The notes under the pieces were generated by a model. The model saw nothing but the letters and a program-made list of their open reading frames with translations, did no database searches and was not told where the DNA came from. Shown here piece by piece: positions 24,451-33,785 of a DNA stretch of 64,000 nucleotides. Source of the DNA: an uncultured Prevotella sp. (GTDB lineage Bacteria; Bacteroidota; Bacteroidia; Bacteroidales; Bacteroidaceae); assembly GCA_905233425.1 (NCBI GenBank), contig CAJOEC010000006.1:1-64000 (forward strand), in the 5' to 3' direction. Positions within the stretch are counted from its first letter, which is position 1. Every line of letters starts with the position of its first letter. The position numbers and the translations under genes were made by a program.

Positions 24451-25059
24451 TCAATTATCAATCACTTTCACCACCCTCGCCGGGTTCCCGGCCACGACTG
24501 TGTTTGGCGGCACGTCCTTCGTCACCACCGAGCCGGCGCCCACTATGGCCCCGTTGCCAATGGTCACGCCCTTCATCACTATGCAGCGTGCACCGATGAA
24601 GACATCGTCGCCTATGACGATGGGACGGTTCACGGTGTTACGGAAATAGTCGCTCTTTGTGCGCTCCTCGGCCCGCAGAGGGTGGCCGTCGGTGTCCACT
24701 ATGAGGCAGCCGGAGCCTATCGTCGTGTTGTTGCCAATGGTGATGGACTCGCTGCATCGCAATGTGCTTCCCGATATTCCCACGTTGTCGCCAATCCTGA
24801 CCACAGCATTGGGAAAGACGGTGAACATGCAGGGCTGTATCAGCCCTATGAGGTTGCCATCGAAGCGGTTTATGCACTTGAAGCCACGCCCCACCTCTAT
24901 GCGCCCTCGGTGCTGACCACGCAGAAGGCGCAGCAGCCAGTTGGGCTCCCACACGTAGCAGCGTCCGTCCATGAACATGCCCTCGCGCCAGGGGAAACGG
25001 CTGCGCCAGGCATTCCAGCGGCTTTTCGCGCATACATATATCTTATATATACTGTTCAC
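24451..25059 (-). CDS. hexapeptide-repeat acetyltransferase (WcaF/LacA-like)
   Basis: This 202-residue protein has an N-terminal basic stretch ([20 protein letters not shown]). Coils of the left-handed beta-helix follow: [42 protein letters not shown], with the catalytic His in TDGHPL. The C-terminal coils are [50 protein letters not shown]. The pattern fits a colanic-acid-type WcaF or galactoside acetyltransferase. It is the third soluble acetyltransferase of the cluster, suggesting a heavily acetylated polymer. Confidence 0.88.
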   Translation of the reverse strand: MNSIYKIYVCAKSRWNAWRSRFPWREGMFMDGRCYVWEPNWLLRLLRGQHRGRIEVGRGFKCINRFDGNLIGLIQPCMFTVFPNAVVRIGDNVGISGSTLRCSESITIGNNTTIGSGCLIVDTDGHPLRAEERTKSDYFRNTVNRPIVIGDDVFIGARCIVMKGVTIGNGAIVGAGSVVTKDVPPNTVVAGNPARVVKVIDN

Positions 25060-25115
25060 CGATTCAATTTACGATTTACGGATTTACCATTTACGATTTG
25101 TTTCTATACGAGGAG

Positions 25116-26408
25116 TTATCCATCCTCTTCCTTCACCTTCGTCAGCAGCAGCGTGTAGAACAGGAAGGCATACAGAGGGTACAAGTCCATGAAGAATGGT
25201 TCCAGCGTGAGGCATCCCAGGACGAGGAAAGCCGAGTTGGCGATTACCGCCGATCGATAGGGGATCCCCTTCTTTAGCCTCATCAACGGGCGCAGCAGCA
25301 TTGCTGTGAAGAATGCAAGCCCGACGATGCCATAACTGACGAAGAAAGCAAGGAAATCGTTGTGGAACCCCACGTTGTTCATTCCCAGTATCGGCGTTAT
25401 GCCCACACCCCTGTCCTTGCCTATTCCGAATAACATGTCACCGAAGCTGGCATTATGTATGAAGGTAGTGTATTTCTTATCCCAAATCAGCAGTCTGTTC
25501 GACCCCGTTCCATCATCCATTTCCGCTCGTCGTTCCAGGAGGTCGAAATACTCGTTGGTATAAAGATATATGACAAAGCCAATACCTGCCATGACAAGCA
25601 GCGCCTTCCATTTCTTTTTCGCACTCGAGAACATCAGCTGTATAACCACGCTGCCCACAAGGCACATCAGGGCGGTGCGCGACCCCAGCAGGAGCAACAC
25701 CGGCAGACTGACACCGAAAGCGAAGATGCTATAGGCGATGAAATACCAGCGGTAGAGTTTGGCGTGCATAAGGCATGTGATGGCCACGGAGGCTCCCATG
25801 GCCACTCCGAGGCCCAGATAGTTCTGGTCAGACCATCCGATGCGGTTCAGTTCGGGCGTGTACTCCGACGCTCCGAAGGCATAGATGTTGCGCGTGGCGA
25901 AGAGATAGCACGACAGCACGGCGGTGATGGTCATGAAGGCCAGCGAGAAATAGGTCACTGTGCGGCGGTTGACAACCGGCACAAAAGGCACAATCATGGT
26001 CATCGTCAGCAGCGTGTAGGGTGTCCAGCCCAGCGTTGACTCCGTGTATGCGTCGCAGAGCCACACATATATGAGGAAGAAGAACACCAGACTGTTCTCG
26101 CCTCCCAACAAGCGGCTCGTTATCTCCTTGTGTCGGTCCCAGAAGATCCATAGTCCCAACGTCATGGCAATGACGTATATGTGGGGCATGGTGGGCATAT
26201 AGGAATAGGTATAGCCGAAAGATGCGATGCTCCAGAAACATGTCAGCGCCGCCACCAACAGGCCGCGCACGTCGTTGAGACCGGGGTAGAGCACAGCGAA
26301 GAGGAAAGCCACTCGCACAGGAAGAGGCGGAGCCATCACTGTGTTGGTCCATGACACCATCAACACCAGCAGAAGAAAATAATATATGAGCAGTGTCCTT
26401 GGTTTCAT
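25116..26408 (-). CDS. wzy: O-antigen polymerase/ligase family membrane protein (Wzy-like)
   Basis: This 430-residue membrane protein has about eleven helices and a large periplasmic loop in its second half (YFDLLERRAEMDDGTGSNRLLIWDKKY, then GIGKDRGVGIT and GFHNDFLAFFVSYGIVGLAFF). The R-x-x-x-W region plus the H-N-x-F/L block is typical of the Wzy/WaaL superfamily. It should polymerise undecaprenyl-linked repeat units in the periplasm. Its start overlaps the flippase stop by 4 nt, and the wzx-wzy order supports a Wzy-dependent pathway. The gene symbol reflects role, since these proteins share little sequence. Confidence 0.82.
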   Translation of the reverse strand: MKPRTLLIYYFLLLVLMVSWTNTVMAPPLPVRVAFLFAVLYPGLNDVRGLLVAALTCFWSIASFGYTYSYMPTMPHIYVIAMTLGLWIFWDRHKEITSRLLGGENSLVFFFLIYVWLCDAYTESTLGWTPYTLLTMTMIVPFVPVVNRRTVTYFSLAFMTITAVLSCYLFATRNIYAFGASEYTPELNRIGWSDQNYLGLGVAMGASVAITCLMHAKLYRWYFIAYSIFAFGVSLPVLLLLGSRTALMCLVGSVVIQLMFSSAKKKWKALLVMAGIGFVIYLYTNEYFDLLERRAEMDDGTGSNRLLIWDKKYTTFIHNASFGDMLFGIGKDRGVGITPILGMNNVGFHNDFLAFFVSYGIVGLAFFTAMLLRPLMRLKKGIPYRSAVIANSAFLVLGCLTLEPFFMDLYPLYAFLFYTLLLTKVKEEDG

Positions 26409-27967
26409 CTCCTGAGAATCTTACTACAATAGCCTTTTACCATAACCCGTTCATTGTCGCCAAGCACTATCATGTAGGCCAGCACAGAACCTATTGACAC
26501 TTCAGCAGCACACACCAGCAACAATCGCAGCCACAGGCTTCCCAGACTCTGGGCCAGCACCTCACAAGCGTAGAGCACAGCAACGTTGAGCAGCACGAAC
26601 AGCAGACAGCGCAGCAGCACCTGCCTCGCATAGTCCCAATAGCTGTAGACGAAGATGCGCCTGAGCATGACGAAGCACGCAACGAGCTGGAAGACGGTGA
26701 ACACGATGGTAAGTACGAACACCGAGGCGGGAGGCTCACCCAACTTCAACGCCACCCATGCCGCAGGGAGCAGCAACAGACCCACCACCGAGGGCACCAC
26801 CTTGTAGTCGCGTATGCGGCCGACGGCCAGCGCCACCTGCGTACATGGCATCTCAAACATACAGAGCAGCGAGTCGGCCAGCACGAGTATGGCAAACACG
26901 CGTGTCAGCGGCGGCACGCTGTCGCCAAGCCACAGCCCCAGCACATAGTCCATTTCCAGCATCAGGGGGGTCATCAGCATGGCCATAAGCACAAAGCATA
27001 TCCTCGACTCGGCAAAGAAAAGGCTCTCGACGCGGTTGCGGTTGCCCGCCGCCCATGAACTCACTATCTGCGGCTGGAACGACGTTGCCACATTGTTAGA
27101 GAATCCTGTCAGCGCAGCATTCACCTGATAGGCCACGCCACGCGCCGCATTGACCACAGTACCGAAGAACACGTTCAATAGCATATTCAGCCCCTGGCCC
27201 TTCAGCAGCATCGCAAATGTGCCGAGAAGGTTCCAGCCCGAGAACGACAGCATACGGCGCATGAGGCCCCGGTCCACAGTATTACAAGGCTTACAGCCCT
27301 CTTCCCTGAGAAGGACTTTCCTCTTGGCATAGACGAAGAACATGGCAAACTGCGCCACCGTGACCATCAGCGTCAGCACGCCGTAGGCCATCACCTTGTC
27401 GTATGGCAGGAAAGGCAGGGCCAGCACCACCAACAGCCGCAGCGTCACCTCGACGATGCCAACCAAGGCGTAGTAGTCGAAACGCTCGGATGCCATGATG
27501 GCCCCGCTGTAGGGAATCTCCATCACCACGAGAACCAGCGACAGCGCTGACATCTGGTAGGCCACATTCGCGGCTACCAGACGGCCTTCGGGCACCACCA
27601 TCACACTGTTCACATACCACAGTCCCAGCGTCTCCATCAGCAGCAGGAGAGCCAGCGCAATGGCCAAGTGGATTGCCAGGCCCGTGGAATAGACGGTGCC
27701 GTAGCCCCCAGTCCCCCGGGCCGTACCCTCGTAATTGTAGAAGCGCTGCATGCTCGCCGCCAGAGTGACGTTGAGGAAGCCAAACATCGACACAAAACCC
27801 GCCACCACATTGTACACACCATAGTCACTAATGCCAAGGGTGCGAAGTACCACCCTCGACGTGTACAATGAGACAGCAAGGACGAAAAACATCCTTATAT
27901 AAAGGAATAGCGTGTTCTTTGCTATGCGCTTGTTGTCGCCTGTTGGCATCCTGTCTGTATTACTCAA
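26405..27967 (-). CDS. wzx: polysaccharide flippase (Wzx/MATE-like)
   Basis: This 520-residue protein has 12-14 membrane helices and the standard flippase beginning: KNTLFLYIRMFFVLAVSLYTSRVVLRTLGISDYGVYNVVAGFVSMFGFLN. The central ARGVAYQVNAALTGFSNNVATSFQPQIVSSWAAGN is the second signature block of Bacteroidota oligosaccharide flippases of the MATE/MOP group. It moves lipid-linked repeat units across the inner membrane. It is the first gene after a consensus promoter at 28005-28013 and likely heads the main biosynthetic transcript. Confidence 0.9.
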   Translation of the reverse strand: MSNTDRMPTGDNKRIAKNTLFLYIRMFFVLAVSLYTSRVVLRTLGISDYGVYNVVAGFVSMFGFLNVTLAASMQRFYNYEGTARGTGGYGTVYSTGLAIHLAIALALLLLMETLGLWYVNSVMVVPEGRLVAANVAYQMSALSLVLVVMEIPYSGAIMASERFDYYALVGIVEVTLRLLVVLALPFLPYDKVMAYGVLTLMVTVAQFAMFFVYAKRKVLLREEGCKPCNTVDRGLMRRMLSFSGWNLLGTFAMLLKGQGLNMLLNVFFGTVVNAARGVAYQVNAALTGFSNNVATSFQPQIVSSWAAGNRNRVESLFFAESRICFVLMAMLMTPLMLEMDYVLGLWLGDSVPPLTRVFAILVLADSLLCMFEMPCTQVALAVGRIRDYKVVPSVVGLLLLPAAWVALKLGEPPASVFVLTIVFTVFQLVACFVMLRRIFVYSYWDYARQVLLRCLLFVLLNVAVLYACEVLAQSLGSLWLRLLLVCAAEVSIGSVLAYMIVLGDNERVMVKGYCSKILRR

Positions 27968-28004
27968 TAGGGGCAGGCTCCCGTGCCTACCCGCAAAATG
28001 TCGT

Positions 28005-28013
28005 GCAAAGGTA
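28005..28013 (-). promoter_or_regulatory. promoter -7 element heading the flippase-polymerase transcript
   Basis: The minus strand reads TACCTTTGC 38 nt before the flippase start. The short leader contains an imperfect hairpin (AGGC/GCCT within 27969-27992). No good TTTG -33 was found. Confidence 0.5.
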
Positions 28014-28066
28014 CTACATTTTAATGCAACGACTGACTATTTTCAAAAAAATTAGGAAATTTTTGC

Positions 28067-28708
28067 TTAATCTTTAGGGGCGGCCCATGCAAAGGTGAGT
28101 GCATAGTCGGCTGTGTTCACACAATGAACCATGACTTGCCCGCCGCGTTTCATGTTTTCCATGGGAAAGGATTCGCACGACGGTTGGCCGTGTACCGGCG
28201 AAGAGTCGTCGGCAACGGTTTTCCGCATCTCCATGAACTGCAGGTCGTCGTCGGAGTACAGCTTGTAGAGCGTCTCTTTGGCACACCACAGCGTGAGCAG
28301 CTCGTCGACAGTGGTGGCCTGTTCGTCGTCGCGCACGAACCTCTCTGCAATCTTCAAGATTCTTTCCGAGCGATACTCTATATCCACGCCCACCTCGTTT
28401 TGCTTCGACATTATCAGCGCGGCGTAGCCCTTGGTGTGGCTAATGCTGATGTGGGGTGGCTGTGTGGTGCCTTCAACGAAAGGCCGTCCGCTCTCTGTGT
28501 GGCCGATGGCGATGTCAGCCGACCCTGTCATCTCGAAGAGCAGAGCTCGCACGCAGAGGAACTCTTTCTGCCGTGCCTCGCTCTTGTAGGGCATGTCAAA
28601 ACGGCGCAAGTGGGGGTAGCGTGAGAGCAGTTCCGCAGGACTCTCATCCATGCGCCACAGTCCAAGACGCACGTCGTCGCCCACTTGTCGTATCTCTATC
28701 AAAGCCAT
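28067..28708 (-). CDS. 4'-phosphopantetheinyl transferase (Sfp superfamily)
   Basis: This 213-residue protein carries the two hallmark blocks of the family: EVGVDIEY (GVDIE at 107-111, Mg2+ and CoA binding) and LWCAKETLYKLYSD (141-154, catalytic K-E-x-x-x-K region). HISISHTKGYAALIM precedes them. It transfers phosphopantetheine from CoA to a serine of a carrier protein. The ACP at 13784 in the same-strand cluster is an obvious candidate substrate, although a Sfp-type enzyme may also serve other carriers in the cell. Its stop is about 55 nt upstream of the flippase promoter, so it belongs to a separate unit with the degenerate ABC gene. Confidence 0.9.
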   Translation of the reverse strand: MALIEIRQVGDDVRLGLWRMDESPAELLSRYPHLRRFDMPYKSEARQKEFLCVRALLFEMTGSADIAIGHTESGRPFVEGTTQPPHISISHTKGYAALIMSKQNEVGVDIEYRSERILKIAERFVRDDEQATTVDELLTLWCAKETLYKLYSDDDLQFMEMRKTVADDSSPVHGQPSCESFPMENMKRGGQVMVHCVNTADYALTFAWAAPKD

Positions 28709-28712
28709 TGAG

Positions 28713-29285
28713 TTAAGGGTTGGGGGTTGGGAGTTCCACGATGATGTCGGCCCGTCCTATCACCAGTGCGTCGTCGGTGGCGGCAATGACGGTTGCCCCA
28801 CCCTGTGCCGCGAGTGAGTGGAGATAGTTTGCCGACGCCCCCGACGGGCTGTCGACGAGCAGCACCGGCTTGCGGCGCAGTACGGCAGCGGCCAGAAGCC
28901 GTGCCTTGTCGCCTGTGGCCCCTGTGCGGCGGCACTCCTCCTCTATGTCGGTGGCGCTGACACCCAGATGGCGGTTGCTCCTCAGCGAGAGCATGTCGGC
29001 GGCGGTGGGTGGCTCGTAGACCACGATGCTGCCCACCGCAGACAGACCGCTGGGCACGAAGGCCATGAACTGGCGCAGCCCGCCGATGGCTTCTGCCGAC
29101 AGCGGCTCGCCGTCGAGGCTGATGTAGCCCGTGACGGGAGTCTCGAAACCCATCATGGCATGTAGCCATCGCGTGCGACGGACGGCCGTGCCCCCAGTGA
29201 GACACGTCAGCTGTCCTTCACGGGCAAGCATCGACAGGGTGAGTTCCTCGCCCCTAAGCAATACACAGTTCAGTTCGAGCGTCAT
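28713..29285 (-). CDS. degenerate ABC-type ATPase-like protein
   Basis: The start at 29285 (MTLELNCVLLRGEEL) gives 190 residues and follows a promoter-like TAATTTTGC. The layout is that of an ABC ATPase subunit: a first strand pair, GQLTCLTGGTAVRRTRWLHAMMGFETPVTGYISLDGEPL, then GDKARLLAAAVLRRKPVLLVDSPSGAS where signature and Walker B should be. The Walker A is clearly broken (GGTAVRRTR instead of GxxGxGKS/T), no LSGGQ is visible, and Walker B lacks the catalytic Glu (VDSPS). It probably cannot hydrolyse ATP normally. It may be a regulatory partner or a decaying gene. It ends 4 nt before the phosphopantetheinyl transferase start, and its C-terminus runs into TTGGGGG spacer repeats. Confidence 0.6.
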   Translation of the reverse strand: MTLELNCVLLRGEELTLSMLAREGQLTCLTGGTAVRRTRWLHAMMGFETPVTGYISLDGEPLSAEAIGGLRQFMAFVPSGLSAVGSIVVYEPPTAADMLSLRSNRHLGVSATDIEEECRRTGATGDKARLLAAAVLRRKPVLLVDSPSGASANYLHSLAAQGGATVIAATDDALVIGRADIIVELPTPNP

Positions 29286-29323
29286 TTCATTCCATCTTGA
29301 TATGATCTTGTCGCAATGGCGTG

Positions 29324-29332
29324 GCAAAATTA
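29324..29332 (-). promoter_or_regulatory. promoter -7 element for the ABC-like/PPTase unit
   Basis: The minus strand reads TAATTTTGC 39 nt before the start at 29285, divergent from the agmatine deiminase promoter. Confidence 0.45.
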
Positions 29333-29372
29333 GGTATTTTCCATGAATTGCGCAAGAAAAGCAGGGCGAAAG

Positions 29373-29404
29373 TTTGTGGTGTGGCATTATTTTCGTATTT
29401 TTGC
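29373..29404 (+). promoter_or_regulatory. promoter for agmatine deiminase
   Basis: TTTG (29373-29376) and TATTTTTGC (29396-29404) are 19 nt apart, and the ATG follows at 29440. This fits the phylum's consensus well. Confidence 0.6.
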
Positions 29405-29439
29405 ACCCGCCAATTATATTTCGTTACTATCATTAATCT

Positions 29440-30480
29440 ATGGTAAACAATCATTCTGGAGAGAAAAGATACAGGCTGCCGGCAGAATGGGAGCCGCAGA
29501 GCGGGGTGCAACTGACATGGCCACATGCCGGCACCGACTGGGCACCGATGCTCGACGAGGTGCTGGTGACATATCGTGAGATGGCACGCGAGATAAGCCG
29601 CCGCGAGCCGCTGCTGATTGTAGGGGCTGACCCCAGCCTCTGCCCGCCGTCGGAAAGTGTTCCCGTCTTTGTCTACCCCACCGACGACACTTGGGCACGC
29701 GACCATGGGTTCATCACGCTTGTCGACGATTCGCAACCGGGTGATTGCAGGCTGCTCGACTTCAAGTTCAACGGCTGGGGCGAGAAGTTCCCTGCCGACC
29801 TCGACAATGCCATCAACCGCCGTCTCTTCGACGCTGGAGCGGTGAAGGGCGAATATGTCAGCCATCTGGACTTTGTCCTTGAGGGCGGCTCTATAGAGAG
29901 CGACGGCCGTGGCACCATCTTCACCACGACCAACTGTCTGCTGGCTCCGCACCGCAACCAGCCGCTGACGAAGGACGAGATTGAGGAGCGGCTGAAGGAA
30001 TGGCTCTGTGCCGACCGCGTGCTGTGGATTGACCACGGACAGTTGGCCGGCGACGACACCGACGGGCACATAGACACACTTGTGCGCATCTGTCCCGACG
30101 ACACAATATTATATATATATAGCGACAACCCTGCCGACGAGCACTATCAGGAGCTGCAGCTCATGGAGGAGCAGCTGCGCACGTTCCGCACCATCGACGG
30201 ACGGCCCTACCGCCTACTGCGCCTGCCCATGCCCCGCGCCATCTACGACACATCCGCCGACGACGACCGTCTTCCAGCCACATACGCCAATTTCCTTGTT
30301 GTAAACGGTGCCGTACTCTGTCCCACATACGGCCCGCCCGACCTCGACGCCGAGGCTCTCAACATCATTGGCCAGGCCTTCCCCGGCCGTGACATCGTGG
30401 GCATCGACTGCCGCAGTCTTATCAGGCAGCACGGCTCACTCCACTGCTGCACCATGCAGTTCCCAAAGGGGGTGATTTAG
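29440..30480 (+). CDS. aguA: agmatine deiminase
   Basis: This 346-residue member of the peptidyl-arginine-deiminase-like family converts agmatine to N-carbamoylputrescine and ammonia. Family blocks seen are LPAEWEPQSGVQLTWPHAGTDW, TDDTWARDHGFI, DFVLEGGSIESDGRGTIFTTTNCLL (catalytic Glu/Gly region), WIDHGQLAGDDTDGHIDTLVR (catalytic His and Asp), and the C-terminal GSLHCCTMQ with the nucleophilic cysteine. Length is typical and no signal peptide is present, so it is cytoplasmic. The usual partner, N-carbamoylputrescine amidase, is not adjacent. It converges with the glycosidase gene, the two stop codons overlapping by 4 nt. Confidence 0.93.
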   Translation: MVNNHSGEKRYRLPAEWEPQSGVQLTWPHAGTDWAPMLDEVLVTYREMAREISRREPLLIVGADPSLCPPSESVPVFVYPTDDTWARDHGFITLVDDSQPGDCRLLDFKFNGWGEKFPADLDNAINRRLFDAGAVKGEYVSHLDFVLEGGSIESDGRGTIFTTTNCLLAPHRNQPLTKDEIEERLKEWLCADRVLWIDHGQLAGDDTDGHIDTLVRICPDDTILYIYSDNPADEHYQELQLMEEQLRTFRTIDGRPYRLLRLPMPRAIYDTSADDDRLPATYANFLVVNGAVLCPTYGPPDLDAEALNIIGQAFPGRDIVGIDCRSLIRQHGSLHCCTMQFPKGVI

Positions 30481-33400
30481 CGTGACAGCAGTTTCACCGG
30501 GCCTAACAGTCCTGCGGGCAGCAGGTCGTCGCCCTTTTTGCGGTATCGGGCGTTTGTCCAGATACCAGGGAATGGTGGCGTGCCCAGGTCTGCTCCACGC
30601 AAGGCGTTGTGCCAGGTGTTCACAACTTCTATTTCTATCGTGTTCTTCCCCTTACGAAGCCATTCGCCAACGCTCACTTCGTAGGGAGGCATCCATAGTA
30701 TTCCCGCGTCGTGGCCGTTTATCCAGACGTGGGCCACGTCGTGCACCTCGCCGAGAGAGAGGACGATGTCGCCTTGTCCTGCCGTCTTGTTGTCCTGCCG
30801 TCTGTAGTCGACGGTGGTCTTATATCTGACGTGGCCGCTGTAGTAGCGCACGTCGGCATCGTTGTACTCGCTCCACGAGAAGAGGGTGTCGGTCTTCATC
30901 TGCCGTCCCGTCTCGGCGAAGGTGAGCTGCCACCGGCGGGACACTTCGGGGATACCCTGCGGAGATGCGCCGTGAACGGTGGAAGGCTCCAGTGCCGCAG
31001 TCCATTTGGCCCTGACTTCGGCGGTGATGCCCTTGGTTCCGAAGAGCACGAAGAGCGACTGCCGCGGCAGCATGGTCAGCCGCACCACGGTCATGGTGTC
31101 GGCCACAAAGACATCTTCTATGGGCGAGATGTAGCGGTCGGTCATGGGGTCGTAGACTATCACGCCCTTGCCGTGAACCCTGAACGTTGCCGTAAAGTCC
31201 TGTACGCTGTCCTTCTGGTTGGCGAGGAAATAGATGTCCTGTCCGCCGTCGCGGCGGTGGCAGAAGGCTATGCCCGTAGGCAGCATCACGTCGGGCATAA
31301 GTCCGGGCAGCCGCGATTCTCTGAAGGGCTTGTCGATGATGGTCATGCCCAGACTGCGCAGGCTGTCGATGGTGGCCTGGGCCTCGTTGGAGACCAGCGT
31401 GCCGGGAGGGATCACCAGCACCCTGTATGGACTTACATTATGTATATCAGCACTCTCGCCACTCTGCATCTCATACTCCATCAGCACCTCCGGGTTCATC
31501 GAGTCGTAGGAATAGCCGCCTAAGGGGTTCACCCACGTCTGCGGGTCGGCCATGACGGTATGTTTCACGCCCACGGGGCTTTCCTCCATGGGCAGCCCCA
31601 CGTTGGCAAGCCGGCGGTGCTCCTGCTCCACACGCTCGCGGCCTATCAGTCCGGGCAGCACGTCGACAAGCTGTTCGGGGCGCCATGCCCGACGGGGCAT
31701 CTCGTCGCCGGTGTAGACGGCGATGTCGGTCACCGGCCATCCGCGCTGCAGCCACCGTTGACAGCGGGTCACGTAGTCCACGAAGGCGCAGGCTTCGGGA
31801 AACCACGTCTGGTCGCGCTGGAAGAAGAGGCCTATGCCGTCGAGGGTCATGCCGGGCTTCCTGTCCGTCCACGGGTTGTGGGTGAAGACGTGGAAGAAGA
31901 GGCGGTTCATGCCGAGGGCGAAGTTGCGGTCGAGCAGGGTCTTGATGCTGGCGGGAGTCTCGTCCCACACGCCGCGCACCTCCGTAAAACCCTCGGCCTG
32001 CACTATCTGCTTGCCGTAGACATGCGCCCCGCTGATAGCGTCGAGCATGTCGTTGGGCTTGTCGTGGGTGGGCGAGTTGAGCCAGTATTCGCCCATGGGC
32101 AGGTCGGCATACTTGTAGTGTTCCATGCCGTCGCTGACCATCGTCGGGGCGACACTCTCGGCTGAAAGCTGAACGCCATACTGCCTGGCCCGCCCGGCGG
32201 CGGTAGTGAAGAACACGTCTTGCAGAAGGTCGTTGATGGTCGTGCGGATGTCGCGCAGCACCTGTTCGTCGTTTTTCATGGGATAACCGGCAAATACCGG
32301 CATATAATCGCGCACGTCGTAGCCGCGCCGCTTCATGAACTCCCCGGCGAAGTTGCGGCTCCAGTTCTGTGAGCCGCATTCCCAAGAGTCTACGTGCATG
32401 AATTTTACTACGTCGGCGTGGGGGCGCTTCATGAACTCGCCGAACCAGTGGTCTATCTGCTTGCCCACGGCCTCGGCCGAGAACTTGTCGCACTCCAGCC
32501 CCTTGCCTCCGCCAGCCGTGGCGTTGGTGTGGCCAGTCGTGGTGTGGCCGAAGCGCAGGACACGTACCATTCCTCCCTCCGACGGGAACCATGCCTGTCC
32601 GTTCTCCACCTTCAGGCGGACAGGATACAAGCCGCCCAGCGTGTAGGAAGATTGGGGATTACAAATCCCCGACAACGGCTTACTGGCGATGCGCCACACG
32701 CTGCCGTTCTTGCTTTCATATTGGTCGATGCGCGGCTCGTGTGACAGGGTAAGTGCCTTGACCTTGAGCACAGGCGACCATTTGGCAGCGTCAAGGTCCT
32801 CACTTCCCGGCTCTGTTCCCTCGGGGGTCCAGAAGAAGCGGAAGTGGCGCGATGTGGTAGCGGGAATCGAGAAGGTATAGTTCTCGCTGTTGTTCTGCCA
32901 TCCCTGGCGGGGCGGCACAAGCTGGCGCACGTCACGGTAGCTGATGCCGTCGTCGCTGGCCTGCACAAGCAGCCGCTGGGCCTGCAGATTGTTGCCGTTA
33001 GGAACGACATGCAGGCTTCGCACCGTCTGCGGTTCGTCGTAATCGTACTGGATGTAGCCCGGCTCCTTGCTGCGGAACACGCCATTGTCGTCGGCAATGA
33101 TGGTGCCTGATACTTTGGGGGCAGGCATGTCGTGGAATACGGGAACGGCAAAAGCCGCGATGTCTTCGTAATAGGTGTCTGTCACCGCAGGCTGGGGCAG
33201 GGCAACCTCCCCGTCCTTGCCTATAGTGACCACGGTGTCGCTCCAGACCACCCGCTGCATCGACTCCTCGGGTGTTATCCACGGCCCTCCGGCAAGGGCG
33301 AAGCCGTCGCAGATGTGGACTCCCATCTCCAAGCCGAGGGAATCGGCTTGCGCGAACGCGTAGTCGACCATCTCCCAGAACTGCGGTGAAAGCTGTTGCG

Positions 33401-33644
33401 CCGTACCCTCAAACTCTGGTTTCTCTGTCACCCCGCGTATGGGCATGAGATAGCATCCGCCAAGCCCCACGTCCTTCATAGCCTGGAGGTCGGCCTTGAT
33501 GCCAGGTTTCGTCACAGCCCCGTACATCCAGTACCAGAACGTCCAGGGACGCGCCATGTCGGCGCCACGACACGAAAGGACTGTGAGCATCAGGGCGCAA
33601 AGCCACACAGAGCGACGCCCCGGAATGGGAAGAGTGTTCGTCAT
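30477..33644 (-). CDS. GH106-like glycoside hydrolase (alpha-L-rhamnosidase family)
   Basis: This 1055-residue exported protein has an N-terminal hydrophobic segment ending VLSCRG, which could be a lipobox. The start of the mature chain, RPWTFWYWMYGAVTKPGIKADLQAMKDVGLGG, is the characteristic opening of GH106-type enzymes. VKFMHVDSWECGSQNWS and GRARQYGVQLSAESVAPT lie in the catalytic region, and the C-terminal lectin-like beta domain contains GEVHDVAHVWINGHDAGILWMPPYEV. It probably cleaves rhamnose or a related sugar from plant or bacterial glycans in the periplasm or at the surface. A palindromic repeat at 32654-32670 is translated within it (ICNPQSS). No SusCD pair lies nearby. Confidence 0.82.
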   Translation of the reverse strand: MTNTLPIPGRRSVWLCALMLTVLSCRGADMARPWTFWYWMYGAVTKPGIKADLQAMKDVGLGGCYLMPIRGVTEKPEFEGTAQQLSPQFWEMVDYAFAQADSLGLEMGVHICDGFALAGGPWITPEESMQRVVWSDTVVTIGKDGEVALPQPAVTDTYYEDIAAFAVPVFHDMPAPKVSGTIIADDNGVFRSKEPGYIQYDYDEPQTVRSLHVVPNGNNLQAQRLLVQASDDGISYRDVRQLVPPRQGWQNNSENYTFSIPATTSRHFRFFWTPEGTEPGSEDLDAAKWSPVLKVKALTLSHEPRIDQYESKNGSVWRIASKPLSGICNPQSSYTLGGLYPVRLKVENGQAWFPSEGGMVRVLRFGHTTTGHTNATAGGGKGLECDKFSAEAVGKQIDHWFGEFMKRPHADVVKFMHVDSWECGSQNWSRNFAGEFMKRRGYDVRDYMPVFAGYPMKNDEQVLRDIRTTINDLLQDVFFTTAAGRARQYGVQLSAESVAPTMVSDGMEHYKYADLPMGEYWLNSPTHDKPNDMLDAISGAHVYGKQIVQAEGFTEVRGVWDETPASIKTLLDRNFALGMNRLFFHVFTHNPWTDRKPGMTLDGIGLFFQRDQTWFPEACAFVDYVTRCQRWLQRGWPVTDIAVYTGDEMPRRAWRPEQLVDVLPGLIGRERVEQEHRRLANVGLPMEESPVGVKHTVMADPQTWVNPLGGYSYDSMNPEVLMEYEMQSGESADIHNVSPYRVLVIPPGTLVSNEAQATIDSLRSLGMTIIDKPFRESRLPGLMPDVMLPTGIAFCHRRDGGQDIYFLANQKDSVQDFTATFRVHGKGVIVYDPMTDRYISPIEDVFVADTMTVVRLTMLPRQSLFVLFGTKGITAEVRAKWTAALEPSTVHGASPQGIPEVSRRWQLTFAETGRQMKTDTLFSWSEYNDADVRYYSGHVRYKTTVDYRRQDNKTAGQGDIVLSLGEVHDVAHVWINGHDAGILWMPPYEVSVGEWLRKGKNTIEIEVVNTWHNALRGADLGTPPFPGIWTNARYRKKGDDLLPAGLLGPVKLLSR
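32654..32670. repeat. GGGGATT-type palindrome inside the glycosidase gene
   Basis: GGGGATTACAAATCCCC is the exact reverse complement of 5804-5820 in the helicase gene, and here too it is translated in frame (part of ICNPQSS). Confidence 0.7.
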
Positions 33645-33650
33645 AATGCT

Positions 33651-33659
33651 GCAAAGTTA
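33651..33659 (-). promoter_or_regulatory. promoter -7 element of the glycosidase gene
   Basis: The minus strand reads TAACTTTGC only 6 nt before the ATG at 33644, implying a nearly leaderless transcript. The -33 element is not clear. Confidence 0.4.
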
Positions 33660-33785
33660 CGCAATAAATGCGACACGGCGAAACGATTCACGGGAATTAA
33701 CCCAACTTTAACGTGTGCCCCATATTCCCCGCCTTCCGAGAGGAGGGGCTGGGGGGGTGGGAAAACCCGCTCCGAGACCCCAAAA

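Noticed and set aside
29440..30480. Secreted peptidylarginine deiminase (PPAD-like)
   Set aside because: There is no signal peptide, and its length and motif set match cytoplasmic agmatine deiminase.
31471..32592. Minus-strand 373-codon frame inside the glycosidase gene
   Set aside because: It is the same strand in another frame, with Arg/His/Pro-rich composition typical of GC shadows. The GH106-like frame is continuous across it.
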